Shown here piece by piece: positions 58,833 through 64,000 of a DNA stretch of 64,000 nt (the first letter of the stretch is position 1; each line of letters opens with the position of its first letter). The stretch is from the NCBI RefSeq assembly GCF_018555685.1, contig NZ_JAFLWW010000004.1:186001-250000 (forward strand), given 5' to 3'. The translations under genes were made by a program, and so were the position numbers. Source of the DNA: Aminobacter anthyllidis (GTDB taxonomy: Bacteria > Pseudomonadota > Alphaproteobacteria > Rhizobiales > Rhizobiaceae). The notes below the pieces were generated by a model that saw nothing but the letters and a program-made list of their open reading frames with translations, searched no databases and was not told the origin of the DNA.

Positions 58833-60272
58833 TCAGCCTTGTGTCACGAATTTGGTCACGAGATAGCTATCGAGGCCTTCCGACCCACCTTCGGAGCCGT
58901 AGCCACTCTCCTTGACGCCGCCGAACGGGGTTTCGGGTGTCGTCAGCATCATGTTGTTGATGCCGACCATGCCGGACTCCAACTCGTCGCCGATGCGGGT
59001 GGCCGTGGTTGTGTCTCGCGTGAAGGCATAAGCAGACAGGCCGAAAGGCAGCCTGTTGGCCTCGGCGACGACTTCGTCGAAATCCTGGAAGCGGCGCGTC
59101 ACGGCGACCGGGCCGAATGGCTCCTCGTTCATGATCCGCGCCTCGTTCGGCACGTCGGTCAGGACTGTGGGCTGCCAGAAATAGCCGCGCTCGCCATGAC
59201 GTTCGCCGCCCAGTTCGATGCGTGCGCCGCAGCGTTCCGCATCCGAAACCAGGCTTTCCATGGCGCCGATGCGCCGGGCATTGGCCAGTGGGCCCATTTG
59301 CGTTTTCGGATCGAGGCCGTCGCCCAGCCTGAGTGACGCCGCGACGTCACGGAATTTGGCTACAAACCTGTCGTGGATCGACTCGTGCAGATAAAAGCGT
59401 GTTGGCGTGATGCAGATCTGGCCGGCATTTCGGTACTTCGACCGCGCCGTCATTTCGGCCGCCTTGTCGATGTCGGCGTCGGCAAAGACGATTGTCGGCG
59501 CATGGCCGCCGAGTTCGAGCGTCGCCGGTTTGACGCCGTCGGCCGCCAGCCTGGCGAGGTGCTTTCCGACGCGGGTCGATCCCGTGAACGAAATCTTCTT
59601 GATGACTGGCGATGCGATCAGGTGCGTAGAGATGTGGTCCGGCACGCCGAAGACGATGTTGAGCACGCCGTCCGGAAGGCCGGCATCCGCGAGCGCCTGA
59701 GCGATCGCTAGTGTCGGAGAGGGAGTTTCCTCGGCCGGCTTGGCGATACAGGAGCATCCGGCGGCGAGGGCCGCGGCGATCTTGCGCGCCGGGATGGTGA
59801 TGGGGAAATTCCACGGCGTGAACAGAGCGACGGGGCCAATGGGCTCGCGGAAGACAAGGCTGCGGACGCCTGACGTGCGCGAAGGTATGATGCGTCCGTA
59901 GGCACGACGGCCTTCCTCGGCGTACCAGTCGAAGATGTCGGCCGCGCCATGCACTTCTGCCATGGAGTCGCCGACAGGCTTGCCCTGTTCGAGTGTCATG
60001 AAGTGGGAAATGCTGGGTGCGCGTTCGCGCAGCAGAACCGCCGCTCGCCGCAAAATCGCGTAGCGCTCGAAGGCTGAGACCTTGCGCCAGGACCTGTAGG
60101 CGGCATTGGCCGCATCCAGGGCATTGTCCAGGTCGGCGGTGGTCGCAACCGGGATTTCTCCGACTGTTTCGCCGCTGGCGGGATTGATGACGGGCAGGAT
60201 TTCGCGATTGCTCGCCCTGATCCGCTCAGAACCGATCCACAGCGAGCGATCTATCTGACCTTCAATGATCAT
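58833..60272 (-). CDS. NAD(P)-dependent aldehyde dehydrogenase (SSADH/benzaldehyde-type)
   Basis: 479-aa ALDH. TPWNFPITIPARKIAAALAA, the general base Glu in LELGGHAPTIVF, and the catalytic Cys in RNAGQICITPTR are present, as is EEPFGPVAVTRRF. It is first in the long aromatic operon, so an aromatic aldehyde or a semialdehyde from ring cleavage is the likely substrate. The frame is open to 60950, but MIIEGQIDRSLW at 60272 is the family start, behind TGGAAT. Confidence 0.9.
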   Translation of the reverse strand: MIIEGQIDRSLWIGSERIRASNREILPVINPASGETVGEIPVATTADLDNALDAANAAYRSWRKVSAFERYAILRRAAVLLRERAPSISHFMTLEQGKPVGDSMAEVHGAADIFDWYAEEGRRAYGRIIPSRTSGVRSLVFREPIGPVALFTPWNFPITIPARKIAAALAAGCSCIAKPAEETPSPTLAIAQALADAGLPDGVLNIVFGVPDHISTHLIASPVIKKISFTGSTRVGKHLARLAADGVKPATLELGGHAPTIVFADADIDKAAEMTARSKYRNAGQICITPTRFYLHESIHDRFVAKFRDVAASLRLGDGLDPKTQMGPLANARRIGAMESLVSDAERCGARIELGGERHGERGYFWQPTVLTDVPNEARIMNEEPFGPVAVTRRFQDFDEVVAEANRLPFGLSAYAFTRDTTTATRIGDELESGMVGINNMMLTTPETPFGGVKESGYGSEGGSEGLDSYLVTKFVTQG

Positions 60273-60280
60273 ATTCCACT

Positions 60281-60299
60281 CAACTAATTGAAATTGTTG
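60281..60299. promoter_or_regulatory. Candidate operator between ALDH and GntR genes
   Basis: CAACTAATT-G-AAATTGTTG is a 19-bp imperfect palindrome (7 of 9 positions paired), 9 bases before the ALDH start. The 163-bp divergent region is otherwise AT-rich. A FadR-type GntR regulator is encoded on the other side, so it is a candidate for its site and for control of the aromatic operon. Confidence 0.4.
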
Positions 60300-60435
60300 A
60301 AGGCGAGAGCTCGTCTCCGCCGCTTTCAAAACATATGATAGTTTAAAAAAAATGGTCGTGCAATCGGCATTTTTCGCTTGATATTTGACTCGGAATGCTC
60401 TTTTTTGTCCTAAATATCTTATCAAAGGGATCGAC

Positions 60436-61212
60436 ATGCAAAAGGCACCAGATGCTGAGGGTAGCGGTCTTACCCAGATGGTCGGTCCGGCCGAGCGGCT
60501 GTGGTCTTCGGGCAAGCAGAGCACGCTGTCGGCGAACGTGATCGACCAGATCCGGACCGTGCTTTTTGCCGGTCGTCTCGCGCCTGGGGACCGTTTGGGC
60601 TCCGAGGCCTCGCTGGCGCTGCAGTTCGGCGTGAGCCGCATGACGATGCGCGATGCCCTGCGCTCGCTGCAGGCGTCAGGCGTGATTGAGGTCAAGGTTG
60701 GTATCAAGGGCGGGATCTTTGTCGCCGAAGGCAATTCGGAGCGGCTGGCAGAGACCATCGCCATCCAGCTGAAGCTGATCGGCATCGGTACCGAAGAACT
60801 GCTTGATACCCAGATTGCCATCGAAGTGATGGCGGCAGGCCTTGCCGCCAGCAACGCCAACAGCGCCGATATCAAGGCGCTGCACGAAGCGCTGGCCGAG
60901 GCCGAGCGGCTTGTCGACGACGCCGAGGAGTTCACATGGGCCGCGATCAATTTTCACGGCTGCGTTGTCGGGTGTTCGCACAATCGTGTGCTGACGGCTC
61001 AGTTCAGGGCGCTTAGTCACGTCCTGATGCCGCTTTATGTTCGCGGATCGTCGCCTGAAGTCGCTCGCCGCGCCGTGGCGTTCCAGCGTGCGCTGATCGC
61101 CTGCATCGAGGCACGTGAGCCGGATGCGGCGAGAAATCTCGTTTACGGACGCCTGCAGTTCGTCAAGTCGCGCCAATTGGGCGACCTGGCGAAGGGAGAA
61201 GCCGGCGAATGA
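60436..61212 (+). CDS. GntR/FadR-family transcriptional regulator
   Basis: 258 aa: a winged helix at about residues 35-100 (VIDQIRTVLFAGRLAPGDRL, ALQFGVSRMTMRDALRSLQA) and a helical FCD effector domain at about 115-245 with the metal-binding His pattern (NFHGCVVGCSHN). Divergent from the aldehyde dehydrogenase operon and ahead of a peptide-type ABC operon; either may be controlled. The ATG at 60436 follows AAAGGGA; the frame is open from 60385. Confidence 0.87.
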   Translation: MQKAPDAEGSGLTQMVGPAERLWSSGKQSTLSANVIDQIRTVLFAGRLAPGDRLGSEASLALQFGVSRMTMRDALRSLQASGVIEVKVGIKGGIFVAEGNSERLAETIAIQLKLIGIGTEELLDTQIAIEVMAAGLAASNANSADIKALHEALAEAERLVDDAEEFTWAAINFHGCVVGCSHNRVLTAQFRALSHVLMPLYVRGSSPEVARRAVAFQRALIACIEAREPDAARNLVYGRLQFVKSRQLGDLAKGEAGE

Positions 61213-61342
61213 CCATGGAGGAACGGTAAGGCCTGCGCCTTGCCGCTTTGGTTTCAAGCCGGGTGCAGAGGGGAATGCCTGCTGAACGCCGCAAGAGAAG
61301 CGACGTTGCAGGTGAATTTTTGCGAAAAAGGGAGTGAGGAAG

Positions 61343-62872
61343 ATGTTTACGATTTCGCGCCGGAGCCTGCTCAAGATTTCAGCGGCTTCGGGCCTGATGG
61401 CGGCATTGCCCGGTGGCGGCGCATGGGCGGCCGAGCCCAAGCGCGGCGGGCACCTTGTGGTGGCCAGCGGCGGTGCCTCGACGGCGGACTCGCTTGATCC
61501 GCGCACGTTTGGCTCGCCTTACACGGCCGTCATGTCTGGCATCACGTACAATTCGCTGATCGAGGTGCACGGTCTGGACATGGAGTTGCGTCCCGGCCTC
61601 GCCAAGAGCTGGGAGCCGTCCAATGGTGGCAAGACCTGGATCTTCGATCTGGTCGAGGGTGCGACGTTCCACAACGGCAAGGCCTTCACCAGCGAGGACG
61701 TGGTGTTCTCGCTGAAGCGCCATGCCGAAGAGGCATCGCGCTCCAACATGCGCGGCATCATCAAGGGTGTGGCCGATATCCGTGCCGACGGTCCGAACCG
61801 CGTCATCATCGACCTGCCCGAAGCCAACTACATGTTCCCTGCCATGCTGACGGCATTCTCGCTCGGCATCGTTCCGGCGGGAACAACCACCTTTGATGGC
61901 GTGGGCACCGGCCCCTACAAGCTGAAGAGGTTTTCGCCGGGCGAAGTTCTCGAAGCCGAGCGCAACGAGAACTACTTCAAGTCGGACGCGGCTTTCGTCG
62001 ACAGCCTCGAATTTCTCGCTATCAACGATGCTTCCGCGCTGGGCAGCGCGTTCCAGAGCGGCCAGATCCATCTGACCACGCTGCTCGACGCGCGCACCGC
62101 GCCGCTGATGCGCCAGATGCCGAACCTGAAGATCTACAACACCGAAGGTCGCGGCTTCATCTGCTTCAACATGCGCACCGACATGGCGCCGTTCGACAAT
62201 CCCGACATGCGCATGGCGCTCAAGCTCGCCGTCAACCGCCCCGACATGCTCGAGCGCGTTTCGGTGGGTGTCGGCCGCATCGCCAACGACACGCCGGTTG
62301 CGCCGAGCGACCCGGTCTTCGCCGCCGACCTGCCGCAGACGGAATACGATCCGAAACGCGCCAAGGAGCTGTTCGACAAGACCGGCTTCAAGGGTCCAAT
62401 CGTTTTGCAGACGTCGGAAGCGATCTCGTCGCGTGCCGTGGACATGGCTGTGATCTTCCAGGAGCACGCTGCCAAGGCGGGCATTCCGATCGAGGTCAAG
62501 CGCGAGCCTTCGGACGGCTACTGGGAAACCATCGTCGGCCAGACGCCGTTCCATGTCTCGGCCCGTTCCGACCGGCCGACGGCCGACGCGATTTTCTCGG
62601 TCGCCTTCCTCAGCACCTCGGGAAACAACGAGTGCAAGTGGGTGAACAAGGATTTCGACGCCGCCGTCATCGCGGCCCGTGCCGAACCCGACCTCGAAAA
62701 GCGCAAGGCCTTCTACGCGACCGCGCAGAAGATCTGCCGTGAGGATGGCGGAACCATCATTCCGTTCTTCTCGAGCACGGTTGAAGGCACGACCAGCGAT
62801 CTCGACGGTTTTGTGCCCTCGGCACTGCAGATGGCTGGTTACCGCGCCATCGAGCAGGTCTGGTTCGCCTGA
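61343..62872 (+). CDS. Dipeptide/oligopeptide-type ABC transporter substrate-binding protein
   Basis: 509-aa SBP_bac_5 protein with a Tat-like signal (ISRRSLLKISAASGL ending GGAWAAE). PGLAKSWEPSNGGKTWIFDL and FHNGKAFTSEDVVFSLKR are signature segments of DppA/OppA-type proteins, and the C-terminus reads MAGYRAIEQVWFA. It supplies the adjacent DppB/DppC permeases. Cargo could be a peptide, an opine or an aromatic conjugate. GGGAG eight bases before the ATG supports this start over a GTG three codons earlier. Confidence 0.9.
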   Translation: MFTISRRSLLKISAASGLMAALPGGGAWAAEPKRGGHLVVASGGASTADSLDPRTFGSPYTAVMSGITYNSLIEVHGLDMELRPGLAKSWEPSNGGKTWIFDLVEGATFHNGKAFTSEDVVFSLKRHAEEASRSNMRGIIKGVADIRADGPNRVIIDLPEANYMFPAMLTAFSLGIVPAGTTTFDGVGTGPYKLKRFSPGEVLEAERNENYFKSDAAFVDSLEFLAINDASALGSAFQSGQIHLTTLLDARTAPLMRQMPNLKIYNTEGRGFICFNMRTDMAPFDNPDMRMALKLAVNRPDMLERVSVGVGRIANDTPVAPSDPVFAADLPQTEYDPKRAKELFDKTGFKGPIVLQTSEAISSRAVDMAVIFQEHAAKAGIPIEVKREPSDGYWETIVGQTPFHVSARSDRPTADAIFSVAFLSTSGNNECKWVNKDFDAAVIAARAEPDLEKRKAFYATAQKICREDGGTIIPFFSSTVEGTTSDLDGFVPSALQMAGYRAIEQVWFA

Positions 62873-62890
62873 TACCAAGGACTGGACGGC

Positions 62891-63871
62891 ATGACTCTAT
62901 TCGCCAATTCCCCGGTGAAATCGTTCGTAGTAACCAGGGTTGCGTCTGGACTCGTGTCGATCTTCTTCATTTCGTTCCTGGTCTTTCTGGGAACGTCCAT
63001 GCTGCCGGGCGACGCAGCCAATGCGTTGCTCGGGCAGAATGCCACCCCTGAAACGGTCTTGGCCCTGCGTACCGAGCTGGGCCTCGACCAACCTTTGCCG
63101 GTGCGCTACTTCCATTGGCTTGGAAATGCGCTGCATGGCGATTTCGGAACTTCGCTTTCCAACTCCCAGCCGGTCATCAACCTGTTGGTGCCGCGGCTGA
63201 TCAACTCGCTGATCCTCGCTTTTTCGGCGGCGGCGATCGTGCTGCCGCTGGCCGTCGGCGTGGGGCTGCTCGCGGCGATCAACCGCGGCAAGGCGATCGA
63301 CACAGCGACGGGCTCGATCTCGGCGATCTTCCTGTCGATGCCGTCGTTTTTGATCGGCTACTTGCTGGTCTTCATTTTCGCCGTGAAGCTCGGGCTGTTC
63401 CCCCCTTTGTCGATGGTCCGCTCCAGCGCCAGCCTGCCGACCTGGATTTCGGCCCTGACCTTGCCGGTGCTGACTCTTGTGCTCGTCGCCCAGGCCCATG
63501 TGATGAAGCTCACCCGCGCCGCCGTGCTTGGCGTGATGAGCTCGGACTACATCCTGATGGCTGAGACCAAGGGCATCCCGCGCAACAGGATCATCCTCAA
63601 GCATGCTTTGCCAAATGCGCTGTCGCCGATCGTTTCGATCTGCATGATCACCATGGCCTACCTGATCGTCGACGTCGTGGTGATCGAAGCCGTGTTCAAC
63701 TATCCCGGCATGGGCAAGCTGATGGTCGACGCGGTTGCCTATCGCGACATCCCGATGGTGCTGGCCTGCGGTGTGTTGTTTTCAACGATCTTCATCTCGC
63801 TCAATTTTACCGCCGACCTTTTGGCCATGCTCGTCAATCCGCGGCAGCGCCTGCCCAAGAAGGGGAACTGA
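62891..63871 (+). CDS. Dipeptide-type ABC transporter permease (DppB)
   Basis: 326-aa inner-membrane permease with about six segments. DppB features are FLGTSMLPGDAANALLGQNA, LGLDQPLPVRYFHWLGNALH, FGTSLSNSQPV and the EAA loop ETKGIPRNRIILKHALPNAL. It starts 18 bases after the binding-protein gene and stops 3 bases before the next permease gene. Unlike the Liv- and Tau-type systems of this window, no hairpin separates it from its binding-protein gene. Confidence 0.92.
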   Translation: MTLFANSPVKSFVVTRVASGLVSIFFISFLVFLGTSMLPGDAANALLGQNATPETVLALRTELGLDQPLPVRYFHWLGNALHGDFGTSLSNSQPVINLLVPRLINSLILAFSAAAIVLPLAVGVGLLAAINRGKAIDTATGSISAIFLSMPSFLIGYLLVFIFAVKLGLFPPLSMVRSSASLPTWISALTLPVLTLVLVAQAHVMKLTRAAVLGVMSSDYILMAETKGIPRNRIILKHALPNALSPIVSICMITMAYLIVDVVVIEAVFNYPGMGKLMVDAVAYRDIPMVLACGVLFSTIFISLNFTADLLAMLVNPRQRLPKKGN

Positions 63872-63874
63872 ACC

Positions 63875-64000
63875 GTGTCGAGCAAAGTGACGCTGGGCGT
63901 TTCCGTGGCAGTTCTCGCAACGATGGCGGCTGCCGCCATCTTCGCGCCGGTACTTGCGCCCTTTCCACCAAATGAGATGGTTCATGCCGCATTCGACGCG
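63875..64000 (+). CDS. Dipeptide-type ABC transporter permease (DppC), 5' part only
   Basis: 42 codons from a GTG start, truncated by the window end. The sequence has one membrane segment (LGVSVAVLATMAAAAIFAPV) followed by LAPFPPNEM, exactly as the N-terminus of DppC-type permeases. AGGGG nine bases upstream serves as ribosome site. Confidence 0.8.
   Translation, partial: MSSKVTLGVSVAVLATMAAAAIFAPVLAPFPPNEMVHAAFDA

Overview
The window is dense, GC-rich DNA from an alphaproteobacterium, most likely of the order Hyphomicrobiales (Rhizobiales; a Mesorhizobium- or Aminobacter-like soil organism). The evidence is a short alphaproteobacterial porin, many branched-chain-amino-acid-type (Liv) ABC systems, TauR/TauXY/Xsc taurine genes and rhizobial-type intergenic palindromes. 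I see no rRNA, tRNA, CRISPR array or intact mobile element. Almost everything concerns scavenging small nitrogen, sulfur and aromatic compounds.

Left part (1-19987), nitrogen: a Liv-type importer tail (livH end, livM, livG, livF) leads into an apparent allantoin-degradation operon (allantoin/hydantoin racemase, PuuE-type allantoinase, allantoate amidohydrolase, M20 deacylase). Next come amiC and amiR, an amide sensor and its ANTAR-domain RNA-binding antiterminator. Behind amiR lies an untranslated leader with a promoter-like sequence, stem-loops of the ANTAR target type and a strong intrinsic terminator whose 5' arm is also the 3' arm of the second stem-loop. The leader precedes a complete urea ABC transporter (urtABCDE) and a urease operon (ureE, ureF, fused gamma-beta subunit, ureC, ureG, ureD, hupE/ureJ). 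I read this as AmiC/AmiR antitermination control of urea uptake and urease, the most interesting system here. The UreC is divergent around the substrate pocket.

Middle part (20046-31392), sulfur: an XRE-cupin regulator without a sensible stop codon converges on a minus-strand taurine operon read tauA-tauB-tauC-tauX-tauY-xsc-exporter-pta, divergent from tauR. The route is taurine import, oxidative deamination by TauXY, cleavage of sulfoacetaldehyde by Xsc, acetyl phosphate to acetyl-CoA by Pta, and export of sulfite/sulfate. A 9-bp direct repeat in the divergent promoter is a candidate TauR operator.

Next (31393-41970): a minus-strand cluster with an acyl-CoA synthetase, a second Liv-type ABC system and a PaaK-like ligase, probably for import and CoA activation of an aromatic or other carboxylic acid, followed by a Crp/Fnr regulator and an orphan Xre/MbcA/ParS-type protein. 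A porin gene follows.

Right part (43521-64000), aromatics: an IclR regulator, a Rieske oxygenase with its reductase, a ThDP enzyme, an aromatic aminotransferase, PobA, three tandem RraA/LigK-family proteins, a LigB-type extradiol dioxygenase, a LigJ-type hydratase, an FAD monooxygenase, a Rieske ferredoxin, an amidohydrolase and an aldehyde dehydrogenase. Together these suggest degradation of hydroxylated aromatic acids by meta-cleavage to pyruvate and oxaloacetate. A GntR/FadR regulator and the start of a dipeptide-type ABC transporter close the window.

Three of the four substrate-binding-protein genes (urtA, tauA and the second Liv-type one) are followed at once by a strong RNA hairpin, a shared architecture that would raise binding protein over membrane components.
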